Positions 1 to 9,098 of a stretch of 64,000 nucleotides of DNA are shown piece after piece. The notes below the pieces were generated by a model. It was not told the DNA's origin, did not search any database, and saw nothing but the letters and a program-made list of their open reading frames with translations. How positions within the stretch are numbered: the stretch's first letter is position 1; every line of letters begins with the position of its first letter. A program made the position numbers and the translations under genes. Source of the stretch: Micromonospora sicca (GTDB taxonomy: Bacteria > Actinomycetota > Actinomycetes > Mycobacteriales > Micromonosporaceae); contig NZ_QGKS01000493.1 in NCBI RefSeq assembly GCF_003172935.1, positions 27,188 to 91,187 of the forward strand, written 5' to 3'.

Positions 1-510
1 GGTCGCCGCCCGGACAGCCGCGAACCGCTCGCCGTCGACGGCGACGAACTCCGGGTGGGGCCGACCGCCGGCCTGCAGGCCCGAGGCGCACCGGTCGCGC
101 CACAGCGCCAGCGCCTCCCGGTAGAGCTCGACGGCCGGCTCGCCGGAGCTGCCAGCGGCCTGGGCGACCAGGCGCCGGAAGCGCAGCAGGTCGAGCGACT
201 CCCCGTCGATCCGCAGCCGGTATTCGGCGCCGTCGCGGATCAGCACCGAGCCCGCTGCCCGCGTCGGCAGGCCCGGCTCGAAGCGCCGCCGGAGCATCCC
301 GACGTGCCGGTGCACCACATTTACCGCGCTGGATGGAGGGTCGGACTCCCAGAGCAGGTCGACGAGCTCGGCGACGCTGACCGCGCCGCCGGCCCGGGCG
401 AGCAGCAACGCCAGGATCAGCCGCTGCTGCCGGGTGCCCAGATCGATTTCGGACTGGCCGCGCCAGGCCCGCACCGGGCCGAGAACGGCGAAAGAGAGCG
501 GGCTGGTCAT
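1..510 (-). CDS. AfsR/SARP-type (BTAD) transcriptional regulator, N-terminal part
   Basis: Partial gene that runs off the left window edge; only about 170 N-terminal residues are visible. They read as an OmpR-like winged-helix DNA-binding domain followed by the beginning of a bacterial transcriptional activation domain (motifs RQQRLILALLLARAGG and VNVVHRHVGMLRRR). The ATG at 510 gives a natural start (MTSPLSFAVLGPV) matching the paralogue at 1282-4095, with which it shares long identical stretches in this region, so the two are probably duplicates. Proteins of this family activate pathway-specific or antibiotic genes. Whether a NB-ARC/TPR C-terminus is present cannot be seen. The family call is firm; the target is unknown. 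Confidence 0.85.
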   Translation of the reverse strand, partial: MTSPLSFAVLGPVRAWRGQSEIDLGTRQQRLILALLLARAGGAVSVAELVDLLWESDPPSSAVNVVHRHVGMLRRRFEPGLPTRAAGSVLIRDGAEYRLRIDGESLDLLRFRRLVAQAAGSSGEPAVELYREALALWRDRCASGLQAGGRPHPEFVAVDGERFAAVRAAT

Positions 511-642
511 CTTGATGCGATCCAACTAGGGCTGCTTGCCACAATCGCCATAGCATGGCAGGGCGCGCGCCGCGAATTGGGCGCACGATGCGGCAATGTG
601 AGCTTCGACTCAGCGGCCGGATCGCCGGCCGGCCGTCCCTGC

Positions 643-1167
643 TCAGGCCGCCTCGAGGCCGGTGCGCAGGGCGCGCAGCGCATAGTGGGTCCGGGACTTC
701 ACCGTGCCGATCGGCACTCCCAGCCGGCCCGCGACCTCTTCCGGTGACCGCCCGACCAGGTAGACCTCGGAGAGCAGACTGCGCTGCGCCGGGCTCAGCC
801 GGCCGAGCGCGTGCCGGATGGCGTGCGTCGCCAGCGCGGTGCCGGTGGTGTCGTCACCAGCGGGAATCCAGGTCATGTCGACGAGATGGACCTCGGCCGG
901 GCGGCCCCGCCGCAGCCGGACGCCGTCGATGACGAGCCGCCGGGCGACGGTGCAGAGCCACCGGCGGGCGGCATCGGGCTCGGCCGGCACCGAGTCGAGG
1001 TGCCGCCAGGCCCGCAGCATCGTCTCCTGGAGCAGATCCTCGGCGGTCTGCCGCTGGCCGCCGGTCAGCACGAGCAGGAGACGCAGCACGGCTCGGGAGT
1101 GGTCCGCATGCAGCGCGGTCATGCGCTCGGCCCGGCCGGCCGGTGATTCGTCGGGCGCCCGCAGCAC
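643..1167 (-). CDS. ECF-type RNA polymerase sigma factor
   Basis: A 174-residue sigma-70 family protein with region 2 near residues 20-85 (motif TAEDLLQETMLRAWRHL) and region 4 near 115-170 (LSPAQRSLLSEVYLVGRSPE, then GVPIGTVKSRTHYALRALR). It would redirect RNA polymerase to a small regulon. The family often has its anti-sigma factor next door, but none is evident here: both flanking genes are BTAD regulators on the same strand. The start at 1167 is chosen for length; an internal ATG at 1122 (MTALHADHS) would still keep region 2 intact. Confidence 0.9.
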   Translation of the reverse strand: MLRAPDESPAGRAERMTALHADHSRAVLRLLLVLTGGQRQTAEDLLQETMLRAWRHLDSVPAEPDAARRWLCTVARRLVIDGVRLRRGRPAEVHLVDMTWIPAGDDTTGTALATHAIRHALGRLSPAQRSLLSEVYLVGRSPEEVAGRLGVPIGTVKSRTHYALRALRTGLEAA

Positions 1168-1281
1168 GATATCTCCCCCACAGGCAGGAGCAACGGTGAA
1201 TGAGGCACGAGCCTAGGGACGGTCGATGCGAATGGACTGACGCCTAAGTGCGGATCGAGTGCCGTCGCGGATCGCAATCGG

Positions 1282-4095
1282 TCACGGACGCGACGTGACC
1301 GCCGCGAGCAGGCCGGCCAGCCGCCGGCCGGTCCGGGTCTGCGCGTACGGGATCAAAGCCAGCGCCTCCTGCCACGCCCGCACCGCGGCGTCCTGGTCGC
1401 CGCCGGCGGCGAGGGCGTCGCCGAGCAGCGCCAGCACCTCCGCGGCCGGCGCCGACGCCGAGGCCTCCTGGTAGGCGACGGCCGCCTCGCGCCAGCAGTC
1501 GACCGCCTTGCCGGGCTCCCGGCGGGCGGAATGCACCTGGCCGAGCACCTCCCACGCCTCGGCGATGCCGAGCCTGTACTGCGCTCCGCGCGACAGCGCC
1601 ATCGCCTGCTCGGCGCAGCGCACGGCCTCTTCCGCCCGGCCCAGTTCGGCGTAGCTCGCGGCCATGATCACCAGGACGTCCGCGAGCAGCTTGTCGTCTC
1701 CGGCCGCCCATGGCCCCAGCGCCGCGGAAAGCGCCCGGACGACCTCCTCGTGTCGCCCCTGGGCGCTCAGAATCATCGCCCGGTTGATCCCGGCCCGGGT
1801 CATCTCGTCGTACAGGCCGAGCCGGGCGAGCAGCTCGACCGCCTGGTCGAGATGCCCGACCGCGGTCTCGTGCTCGTGCCGGAAGTAGGCCGCCCCGGCC
1901 AGGCTGCGGTGCATCCGGGCCTGCCCGACCAGGTCGCCGCCCGCCCGGGCGGCCTCGAGGGCCACCTCGCCGGTCGTCGTCCAGTCGGCCCACCGGCCGC
2001 TGCGTTCGAAGAAGTGCTGCATGCCCAGGGCGAGCTGCCAGGCCTCGGTGTGCCGGCCCTGCCGGGCGGCGCGGCCGACCAGCGCGATCAGGACCTGCCG
2101 CTCGGCGGTGAACCAGCGCATGGCGTCGCCGTGGCCGGCGAAGCGCAGCGGGGTCTCGCCCGGCCCCGGCTCGATCATCGGGTGGTACTCGGAGGCCAGC
2201 AGCCGCTGGTGCGCCTGATAGCCGGTGGCCCGGTAGAAGTGCAGGCAGCGCAGCTCCGCGGCGGCACGCTCGGCCGGGCTGTCGTTCTCCTCGCCGAGCT
2301 CCGTGGCATAGGCCAGCAGCAGGTCGTGGGTGCGGTAGCGGCCCGGCAGGTCCTCGCTGATCAGGTGCGCGCGGCTCAGCTCGCCGATCAGCGCCCGCCC
2401 GCTCCGCAGCGGGACGCCGGCCAGGCCCGCCGCCCCGGCGATCGAGATGTCGGGGCCGGGATGGATCGGCAGCAGCCGGAAGAGCCGGGCGGCCGGGGCG
2501 GAGAGTGCCTGGTAGGACCAGGAGAAGACGGCACGCAGGCCGGTCTGCGGGTCGTCGCCGTCGAAGCCGTCCAGGCTCCCGGGCGCTTGGGCCAGCTCGG
2601 CGGCGATCTGCGCCGGTGGCGTCCGCGGCAGGCTCGCCGCGCGGGCGGCCACCACGGCCAGCGCGAGCGGCAGCCGCCCGCAGCTGGCGATGATGGCGTC
2701 GATCGCGGCCGGGTCCGCCGCGACGCGGCCGGCGCCGAGCGGCCGCAGGAGCGCCGCGCGGGCCTCGTCGACGCTCGGCAGGCCGACCGGCAACGGGTGG
2801 GCGCCGGCCGTGGTCAGCAGGGTACTGAGCCGGCTGCGGCTGGTGACGATCACCAGACAGCCGGGGCTGCCCGGCAGCAGGTGCCGGATCTGCTCGGCGT
2901 CCCGGCAGTTGTCGAGCACGATCAGCAGGCGCCGGCCGGCAAGGCTGCTGCGGTACATGCCCGCCTGGGCGTGCAGCTCGGCGGGAATGCCCTCCTGGGG
3001 CACCCCAAGTGAGCCGAGGAAGCCGCGCAGCGCCTCGGCCGGGCTCATCGCCGGCTCCCGCCCGTCGTATCCGCGCAGGTCGACATACAGCTGCCCGTCC
3101 GGGTAGCCGGCGACGAACTCGTGGGCGAGGTGGACGGCGAGGGCGGTCTTGCCGATCCCGGGCATGCCGTCGATCGCGAGCACCGCCGGCCCGCCCGGGC
3201 GCGCGACCGCCGCGCGGGCCTCGGCGATGAGGTCGTCCCGGCCGCTGAAGAAGGGCAGGTCCGGCGGCAGCTGCGCGGGCCGGGGGAACGGCGACGGCGA
3301 CTCGGTACGCGCCGGCTGGGTGCGCTGGTGCAGCAGCCGGTCGTACGCCTCCCGCAGCTCCTCGCCCGGATCGATGCCCAGCTCGTCGGCGAGCCGGCGG
3401 CGCACCACCCGGTACATCTCGACGGCTTCCGCCTGGCGACCGTCGGCGGCGAGCGCCAGCAGCAACCGGCTCTGCAGCGACTCGTCGAGCGGGTGCTGCT
3501 CGGCGGCCAGCCGCAACGGCGCCAGCACCGCGCTCAGCCGGCCGCAGCGCTCGGCGGCGTCGGCGGCCTCGCGCACGGCCTGGGCGCGTTCGGCCTCCAC
3601 GGCGAGGAACGCGGGATGCAGGCGGGAGGCCGGTTCCAGGCCCGCGGCGCACCGGCCGCGCCACAGCCGCAGCCCGTCGAGGGAATGCCGCAGCGCCGAC
3701 TCCGGGTCGCCGTCCTGCAGGCTCCGGCCCGCCAGCCGGCTCAGCGACCGGAACTTCAGCAGGTCAAGGGACTCCTCGTCGGCGCGCAGCCGATAGCCGG
3801 AGAGCTCCCGGAGGATGTGCCGGCCCGCCGACCGGGTGGGCAGGCCGGGCTCGAGCAACCGCCGGAGCACCCCGACGTGTCGGTGCACGACGTTCGCGGC
3901 GCTGGCCGGGGCCTCCTCGTCCCAGAGCAGGTCGACCAGCTCGGCCAGGGAGACCGGTGAACCGGCCCGGGCCAGCAGCAACGCGAGCACCAGGCGCTGC
4001 TGGCGGGCGCCCAGATGCAGCTCGGCGCCAGCGCGGACGACCCTGATCGAGCCGAGCACCGAGAAACCGATCGTCTTGCCCGCCTCCGCCCGCAC
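1282..4095 (-). CDS. AfsR-like SARP regulator with NB-ARC and TPR domains
   Basis: A 937-residue regulator. Residues 10-105 form the winged-helix domain and about 105-255 the BTAD domain. A P-loop at 310-317 (GMPGIGKT) and a Walker B-like stretch (LLIVLDNC, near 380) define an NB-ARC-type STAND ATPase. The region from about 600 to the end is helical and repeat-rich, as expected of TPRs. This is the AfsR architecture: ATP-driven activators that respond to signalling and switch on secondary metabolism or stress genes. Its N-terminus resembles the partial gene at 1-510. No biosynthetic cluster is visible beside it, so the target is unknown. A long overlapping frame over 1244-3664 is an out-of-frame shadow. 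Confidence 0.93.
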   Translation of the reverse strand: MRAEAGKTIGFSVLGSIRVVRAGAELHLGARQQRLVLALLLARAGSPVSLAELVDLLWDEEAPASAANVVHRHVGVLRRLLEPGLPTRSAGRHILRELSGYRLRADEESLDLLKFRSLSRLAGRSLQDGDPESALRHSLDGLRLWRGRCAAGLEPASRLHPAFLAVEAERAQAVREAADAAERCGRLSAVLAPLRLAAEQHPLDESLQSRLLLALAADGRQAEAVEMYRVVRRRLADELGIDPGEELREAYDRLLHQRTQPARTESPSPFPRPAQLPPDLPFFSGRDDLIAEARAAVARPGGPAVLAIDGMPGIGKTALAVHLAHEFVAGYPDGQLYVDLRGYDGREPAMSPAEALRGFLGSLGVPQEGIPAELHAQAGMYRSSLAGRRLLIVLDNCRDAEQIRHLLPGSPGCLVIVTSRSRLSTLLTTAGAHPLPVGLPSVDEARAALLRPLGAGRVAADPAAIDAIIASCGRLPLALAVVAARAASLPRTPPAQIAAELAQAPGSLDGFDGDDPQTGLRAVFSWSYQALSAPAARLFRLLPIHPGPDISIAGAAGLAGVPLRSGRALIGELSRAHLISEDLPGRYRTHDLLLAYATELGEENDSPAERAAAELRCLHFYRATGYQAHQRLLASEYHPMIEPGPGETPLRFAGHGDAMRWFTAERQVLIALVGRAARQGRHTEAWQLALGMQHFFERSGRWADWTTTGEVALEAARAGGDLVGQARMHRSLAGAAYFRHEHETAVGHLDQAVELLARLGLYDEMTRAGINRAMILSAQGRHEEVVRALSAALGPWAAGDDKLLADVLVIMAASYAELGRAEEAVRCAEQAMALSRGAQYRLGIAEAWEVLGQVHSARREPGKAVDCWREAAVAYQEASASAPAAEVLALLGDALAAGGDQDAAVRAWQEALALIPYAQTRTGRRLAGLLAAVTSRP

Positions 4096-4410
4096 ACCGG
4101 CAACGGTAACCGGCCGATCCGCCGCTCGGAGCTTGCGGCCACCGGCCCGGGGCGAGACTGGGTCTCCGGGACGGCGACGGGAGAGGCAGGGCCGATGACG
4201 ACGACGGTCAGTTCGATGGCCGAACGTGTCCGGCAGGGCGTCCTCGGCGAGGGCGGCCTTTCGAGATGTGGCTGAGCCCTTCAGGGCCGCTGCTACTTCG
4301 CACAGTAACCGGCGTGCGGACTCAAGGGTCCAGGACCTGGAGAAAGGGTGGCTTCAGGACTTGGGCTCAGATGCCTCAACTCGGCGCGGTCAGCGGCATG
4401 AGCGATACTG
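4096..4410. other. intergenic stretch, no gene seen
   Basis: About 315 bases upstream of the AfsR-like gene and downstream of the GNAT gene. Short frames exist on both strands, but none has recognisable protein features. The part next to 4095 should carry the regulator's promoter. Confidence 0.5.
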
Positions 4411-5073
4411 TCAGAGGCCAAACATCGGCCGACAAGCCGCCATCCCGTCCACCCTCACCGCGGGCCGCTTCTCCTGAATCCATCTCTCCCGGGTAAGCCG
4501 TAGGCGGTCGGATACGACGGCCTCGTCGCCGCGGGCGTCAACCGAGATGCCGTCGTACTCATAGCCGAGCTTGCGAGACACGCCCTGAGAGGCACGGTTG
4601 TCCTGGAACACCTCGGTGAGCGCGGCACGTGCGTCGAGGTGGTCGAAGGCTAGCGCCAGCAGGCCGACCCGAGCCTCGGTTCCGTAGCCCTGGCCCTGGT
4701 GTTCTATTCCCAGCCACGCGGATGTCGTGACCTCCCGAACAACCGGGAAGTCGCGCCCTCGCAATGTGACCACGCCAAGCGGCTCTCCGTGACGGAAGAC
4801 CCCAAGCCCCAGCCGCCACGCTGCCACGCTCCAGCCTCCAAGCTGGCCCCAGTGTCCCTGCAGCACGAACCGCGCCCGATCCTCAGGGCTGCCGTCGGTC
4901 CAAGGCGTCAGGAACGGGTGCTCGTTCGCGCGGTGCACGCCCCTGCCTGCGAGGTGAGCAAGCTCCGCCAGTTCCTCCTCACCGGGCAGGCGAAGCTCCA
5001 GTCGTGGCGTGAAGATGGTGAGGCCGTACTGGGGCCACAGATCAGACAGCACGGGCCTGATCCTGACGATCAA
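4411..5073 (-). CDS. GNAT-family N-acetyltransferase (RimJ/RimL type)
   Basis: A 220-residue GNAT protein. The N-terminus has the typical TPRLELRLPGEEELAELA entry of RimJ/RimL-like acetyltransferases. The acetyl-CoA-binding segment lies near residues 120-140 (AWLGIEHQGQGYGTEARVGL), followed by the family's EVFQDNRASQGVSRKLGYE motif. It should transfer an acetyl group from acetyl-CoA to an amine; the substrate cannot be read from sequence. The last 25 residues after RERW are unusual for the family and may be a read-through extension. Confidence 0.85.
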   Translation of the reverse strand: MIVRIRPVLSDLWPQYGLTIFTPRLELRLPGEEELAELAHLAGRGVHRANEHPFLTPWTDGSPEDRARFVLQGHWGQLGGWSVAAWRLGLGVFRHGEPLGVVTLRGRDFPVVREVTTSAWLGIEHQGQGYGTEARVGLLALAFDHLDARAALTEVFQDNRASQGVSRKLGYEYDGISVDARGDEAVVSDRLRLTRERWIQEKRPAVRVDGMAACRPMFGL

Positions 5074-5483
5074 CCCCCGCCGCCGCTACTGGTTTGCTCA
5101 GACAGCGCTGTCATCGGTATGAACGTGCACCCAGAGCCGATCACCGCAACAGCCAGCCCGTCCCATGCCCGCGGCCAGGTACGCATTGAATGCGAGGAAG
5201 CGGACCTCCCCAACGGCCTCACCGGACGCCCTGGCTCGCAACGCCTCATCGGTTTGTACGTCTGCGCCGACCTGGCCATCGCACGGGTCGACGCGGCCCC
5301 GTAAACCGGGGCAGCCATCGGGGCAGGCGATTCCGTGGGGCGAACATCGCCAGATCGCCAGCGGCGTCCCGCGCATATCCGCGTACTTCGTACCCCTGCA
5401 GCACCGGGCGGTCGCGCAGGGCCAGGCGCAGGCGAGCGACGGACTCGGCGTCGATCAGGCCGTGCAAGCGGGCGATCAGGTTG
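5074..5483. other. gap between HelR-like gene and GNAT gene, no clear gene
   Basis: Several short frames overlap here on both strands. On the minus strand around 5246-5467 there is a weakly protein-like stretch (ESVARLRLALRDRPVLQGYE) without a clear start or family, possibly a decayed remnant. I assign no gene. Confidence 0.4.
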
Positions 5484-7637
5484 TCAGGAGCTCGTGAGGA
5501 TGACGAGTTGCTGGGTCGCTCGGGTCATCGCGACATAGCGGTCGACCGCTCCTTCGATGCCGTTGCCGAATGCCTCCGGGTCGATGAGGACGACCAGGTC
5601 GAACTCCAGCCCCTTCGACAGCTCCGGGGTCAGCGACCGGACGCGGGACGTCGCCCGGAACGTGGGATCGCCGATGACGCAGGCGATCCCGTCGGCGTGC
5701 GCGGCGAGCCAGGTGTCGAGGATCGAGCTCAGATCAGAAGCAGATCCGTGTACGACGGGGACGTCGCCGCTGCGGATGGAGGTCGGCACGTTGGCGTCGG
5801 GGAGCACGGCCCGGATGACCGGCTCGGCTTCCGCCATGACCTCTTTCGGCGTCCGGTAGTTGATGCTCAGAGAGGCCAGGTTGATCCGGTCGAGCCCGAT
5901 CCGCTCGAGCCGTTCCTGCCACGACTCCGTGAACCCGTGCCGGGCCTGGGCGCGGTCCCCGACGATGGTGAAGCTCCGGGACGGGCAGCGGAGCAACAAC
6001 ATCTGCCACTCCGCGTCGGTCAGTTCCTGAGCCTCGTCCACGACGATGTGCGCGAACGGGCCGGCGAGCCGGTCCCGGTCGGTGCTGGGCAGTGCGGTCT
6101 CGTCGACCAGGGCGTCCCGCAGGTCCTGTTGGCGCAGCATCGTCAGCAAACCTTCCCCGTCGTCATAGGCGTCGGCCTCGATCAGGTCGTCGACGACCGT
6201 AGCCATGCGCGCGCGTTCGACGGCGACAATGGCTTCATGCCGACGCTTACGCCCTGACGCCTCCGGATCGCCGAGCCGCTGCCGTGCCGCGTCGAGGAGC
6301 GGCAGGTCGGACACCGTCCAGGCCTGGGCGTTGCCGCGCTGGAGCTGCCGAATTTCATCGGGGCTGAGCCAGGGAGCGCACTTGCGCAGGTAGGCGGGCA
6401 CCGACCACAGGTCTCCGACGAGGTCGGTCGCTTGGAGCAGCGGCCAGGCGCGGTTGAAGGTCGTGCGCAGTTCCCTGTTCTGCAGCAGCGACCTGCGGAC
6501 CAGGTCATCCGGCTCATCGCCGTCGTACTTCTCCATCAGGATCGTGAGCAGCTCTTCCCAGATCTCGTCACGCGCCTCGTTGTGCGGAGTACCGGGCCCC
6601 GCCGCCTCGAACGCCTCGACCCAATCGTCGGCGCTCAGCCAGATGTCGGACTCGCCGGTCGTGACCGTCATCGGTTTGGCCGGCGGCTCCTCGTAGAACC
6701 TGACGGCCGCCTCGATCGCCTTCACCAGGTCCGCGGACGACTTCAGGAGCGCCACGTCCGGGTCGATCTCGATGGTTGCCGCGGCACCCTCGGGCACGAG
6801 GTCCCGCAAGGTGCAGGTCTGCACGTCCTCCTCGCCGAGGCTGGGGAGGACGTCGGCGACGTAGGCCAGGTAGGGCTGGTGCGGACCGACGAACAGCACG
6901 CCGCCCCGGCGGTGACCGAGGCGAGGGTCGGCGTAGAGGAGGTAGGCGGTGCGGTGCAGAGCGACGACGGTCTTCCCCGTACCCGGACCGCCGTCGACGA
7001 CGAGAGCGCCGCGTGATTCCGCCCGGATGATGGCGTCCTGGTCGGCCTGGATCGTGCTGAGCACGTCCCGCATCCGGGCCGACCGGCTGCCGCCCAGGCT
7101 GGCGATGAAGGCGGACTGGTCGTCGAGCGCGGCGTGCCCTTCAAACCCGTCCGCGGTGAACACCTCGTCCCAGTAGTCGGTGATCCGGCCGCGGGTCCAG
7201 CGATACCTGCGGCGGCTCGCCAGACCCATCGGGTTGGCGTGGGTCGCTCCGAAGAACGGCTCAGCCGCGGGGGAGCGCCAGTCGAGCAACAGCCGACGAC
7301 CCGCGCTGTCCGTGAGGCCCCGTCGTCCGACGTACACGGGCTCGGGGTTGTCCGCGCTGACCATGCGTCCGATGCACAGGTCCAAACCGAAGCGACGCAG
7401 TGCGCGCAGGCGAGCGGTCAGCCGGCGGATCTCCATGTCCCGGTCCACCGCCTGCCGGCCTTTGCCGCCGGGCGCCTTGCGCGCGGCATCGAGGCGGTCG
7501 GACAGGTCGGCGAACAACTGCTCGAGGCTCTCCGCGAGGGCCGCGAAGTGCCGCTCGTCGCGGGCGATCAGCGTCGGGTCGGCCTTGGGGGAAAGGGGGT
7601 CGGGAAGGTCAAACACGCTGCTGGTCAGGGGGTTCAC
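5484..7637 (-). CDS. helR: HelR-like RNA polymerase recycling motor ATPase (HelD/UvrD superfamily)
   Basis: A 717-residue protein in the HelD/HelR group of superfamily 1 ATPases. It has the LLLDWRSPAAEPFF segment typical of HelD proteins (about 116-129), a Walker A P-loop at 216-223 (GGPGTGKT), the DEAQELT Walker B/motif II near 530, and the C-terminal SINYRTPKEVM and AMTRATQQLVILTSS motifs. Known members bind RNA polymerase and clear stalled complexes; HelR homologues displace rifamycins from the enzyme and confer tolerance. The GTG start at 7637 has a GGAG Shine-Dalgarno about nine bases upstream. A decayed glycosyltransferase fragment lies immediately upstream on the same strand. The general HelD family is certain; the HelR subgroup is likely. 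Confidence 0.9.
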   Translation of the reverse strand: MNPLTSSVFDLPDPLSPKADPTLIARDERHFAALAESLEQLFADLSDRLDAARKAPGGKGRQAVDRDMEIRRLTARLRALRRFGLDLCIGRMVSADNPEPVYVGRRGLTDSAGRRLLLDWRSPAAEPFFGATHANPMGLASRRRYRWTRGRITDYWDEVFTADGFEGHAALDDQSAFIASLGGSRSARMRDVLSTIQADQDAIIRAESRGALVVDGGPGTGKTVVALHRTAYLLYADPRLGHRRGGVLFVGPHQPYLAYVADVLPSLGEEDVQTCTLRDLVPEGAAATIEIDPDVALLKSSADLVKAIEAAVRFYEEPPAKPMTVTTGESDIWLSADDWVEAFEAAGPGTPHNEARDEIWEELLTILMEKYDGDEPDDLVRRSLLQNRELRTTFNRAWPLLQATDLVGDLWSVPAYLRKCAPWLSPDEIRQLQRGNAQAWTVSDLPLLDAARQRLGDPEASGRKRRHEAIVAVERARMATVVDDLIEADAYDDGEGLLTMLRQQDLRDALVDETALPSTDRDRLAGPFAHIVVDEAQELTDAEWQMLLLRCPSRSFTIVGDRAQARHGFTESWQERLERIGLDRINLASLSINYRTPKEVMAEAEPVIRAVLPDANVPTSIRSGDVPVVHGSASDLSSILDTWLAAHADGIACVIGDPTFRATSRVRSLTPELSKGLEFDLVVLIDPEAFGNGIEGAVDRYVAMTRATQQLVILTSS

Positions 7638-7664
7638 GTCATCAGCTCCGATCTGAGGTCGCTT

Positions 7665-7928
7665 GCAGTGGGAGACGAGTGCGCGGCGCCCCTGCGCACG
7701 GATCGCCTCGATGGCACCCGGGCGACGTCAGTCGGGGCGCGCTGGGCATGCTGCCGAAGTCCACGTACACCGGTGGTGTGCCGGCGTCCAGGAACCCCAC
7801 CAACTCGGCCGGGAGTGGGCGTTCGTCCGGCAGGATCCGCGCCGGTCTGCACGACGTCGAGGTCCGTCGGCTTCTGCCCTGGGCCCAGGATCGGGTCCGC
7901 CGCCAGCCAGGGGTGGTCGGTGCGGCGT
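7665..7928 (-). pseudogene. remnant of a GT-B (UGT/Gtf-like) glycosyltransferase, several frameshifts
   Basis: Three minus-strand frames read in succession give the central part of a macrolide/glycopeptide-type NDP-sugar glycosyltransferase: DHPWLAADPILGPGQKPTD then LDVVQTGA, next (frame changed) ILPDERPLPAELVGFLDAG and TPPVYVDFGSM, then RAPTDVARV, and finally (again shifted) IEAIRAQGRRALVSH. At least three frameshifts are needed, and both the N-terminal acceptor domain and the C-terminal sugar-binding end are missing. The remnant ends about 28 bases upstream of the HelR-like gene. It is non-functional. Whether it once glycosylated a rifamycin-type drug, as its position beside helR might suggest, is inference only. 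Confidence 0.75.
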
Positions 7929-8237
7929 GGCCGTCATCATGTACGCCCCGCGCGGCGCCTGACCCGTGGCCGACGGGCCAGGCGCCCCGCGCGACTCAGT
8001 GCGGTGCCGCCGCCGCTTCCCGCGCGCGGCGCCCGTCGCCGGTGAGGGTGGACAGCGCCCGGCAGCGGGTGCGGCGGGTGGTGCGGCGACGGCAGCATGA
8101 CCACGACCGGCACGTCGCCCAACCGGTCCAGGCGCGACAGCATCTTGCGAGCGGCCCGCGCAGGCCCGCTCCACCGCGGGTGCTACGTCGCCAGTCCCCA
8201 CCCGCTCAGGCCTGGGTAGCCACGTCCCAGCGAGATT
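7929..8237. other. gap, no recognisable gene
   Basis: Contains short overlapping frames, one on the minus strand with a hydrophobic stretch (RLGDVPVVVMLPSPHH). I could not assign it to a family. It may be further decayed sequence belonging to the neighbouring remnants. Confidence 0.4.
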
Positions 8238-8639
8238 TCACACCGTACGGCTCGCTCGCGGCCCGCCCAGCCCCCACGAGACGATCTTGGTCGGGGTGAT
8301 CCTGATGATCTCCCGGGACAGGTACGGCAGGGGCGGCTCGTGGTCCGTCAGCGCCACCGCCGTGCCCCGGATCTCGATGCCTCGGGGCGCCCACGGATCG
8401 ACCGTCGCCAGGTCGTCCACGACGAACGCGACCGTGCTGCCCTGCTGGACGTTCCGGAACTTCTTCGACGAGCCCAGCGCGCCGCCGCCGATGACGATCG
8501 TGCCAGTGCCGGCATCGACGAAGAAGTTGGTCGGGTTGTTCTGCACCTGCCCGTCAGGCGAGACGGTGGCCAGCCGCCCGATGCGCTGCGTGGCCAGGTA
8601 GTCGAGTTCTGCTTGGGTGAAGACCACACACGTCAGCAT
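8238..8639 (-). CDS. PPOX-class (F420-dependent type) oxidoreductase
   Basis: Reads as a 133-residue split-barrel flavin/deazaflavin-binding protein: FTQAELDYLATQRIGRLATV at the start, then SSKKFRNVQ and VAFVVDDLATVDPWAPRGIE, and a C-terminal EIIRITPTKIVSWGLG. This is the pattern of actinobacterial PPOX-class F420-dependent proteins that reduce or bind small quinone-like or flavin-linked substrates. The frame is open further upstream to 8846, but family proteins start close to the FTQAEL motif, so I use the ATG at 8639; the extra sequence has no family similarity. Substrate unknown. Confidence 0.85.
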   Translation of the reverse strand: MLTCVVFTQAELDYLATQRIGRLATVSPDGQVQNNPTNFFVDAGTGTIVIGGGALGSSKKFRNVQQGSTVAFVVDDLATVDPWAPRGIEIRGTAVALTDHEPPLPYLSREIIRITPTKIVSWGLGGPRASRTV

Positions 8640-8996
8640 GCAACCCCGTCCCCGCGCGACCCGACCGTCGACAACAACACACGCATTTCGCGACTCCCAT
8701 TTCCGAAGGTTCTGGCCTCGGCCGGCAATTCTGCGGCACGACCCGGGTCTTGCCGCAAGGCCCCCGGTGCGGTATATGTTGAGAGTGGAAGGGAGTGGGT
8801 ACCCCCTTTCCCTTGATCGTCCGCTGGACGGACAACCTCCCCGCAAAGCGGCGGCGCGCCGCGTACGGCAATGCCGTCGGCCGAGGACGATCTCCCATGG
8901 GCCTACGGATGCAGCCGCAAAGCGAGAAGTCCTTCACCCTCTTCAGCAAGTCGACGGCTGCCCTCAGCCCCTGGGTGGGACCGACACGGCCGTGAC
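8640..8996. other. gap upstream of PPOX gene, no gene seen
   Basis: Probable promoter region of the PPOX gene followed by featureless sequence. Overlapping frames exist on both strands without recognisable motifs. Confidence 0.45.
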
Positions 8997-9098
8997 ATGT
9001 TGTCGTTCGTGCCCGGTCATGTTTCTCAACGGTGGCAGCACTTCACCGACGACCAGCTTGGTCAGGCAGCGACGCTGCTGCGCCAACTGCATGACGTG
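8997..9098 (+). pseudogene. fragment of an aminoglycoside phosphotransferase (APH) family protein
   Basis: About 34 codons in one frame read LSFVPGHVSQRWQHFTDDQ followed by LGQAATLLRQLHD, the segment at the N-lobe/C-lobe boundary of APH-family kinases. Neither the nucleotide-binding loop upstream nor the catalytic HGD loop downstream is present. The fragment ends exactly where an opposite-strand PPOX fragment begins, so it is a recombination scar. Confidence 0.65.

Noticed and set aside
1244..3664. 806-codon minus-strand frame inside the AfsR-like gene
   Set aside because: Same strand but out of frame with the regulator, which carries the real domains; Arg/Gly-rich, no motifs.
5098..5376. 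Short frames downstream of helR with a protein-like stretch
   Set aside because: No start codon with Shine-Dalgarno and no family match; kept only as an unassigned gap.
7637..7720. Possible rifamycin-associated element upstream of helR
   Set aside because: A TGCAAGC motif is present, but I cannot reliably reproduce the published consensus or show an inverted repeat, so I do not list it as a feature.
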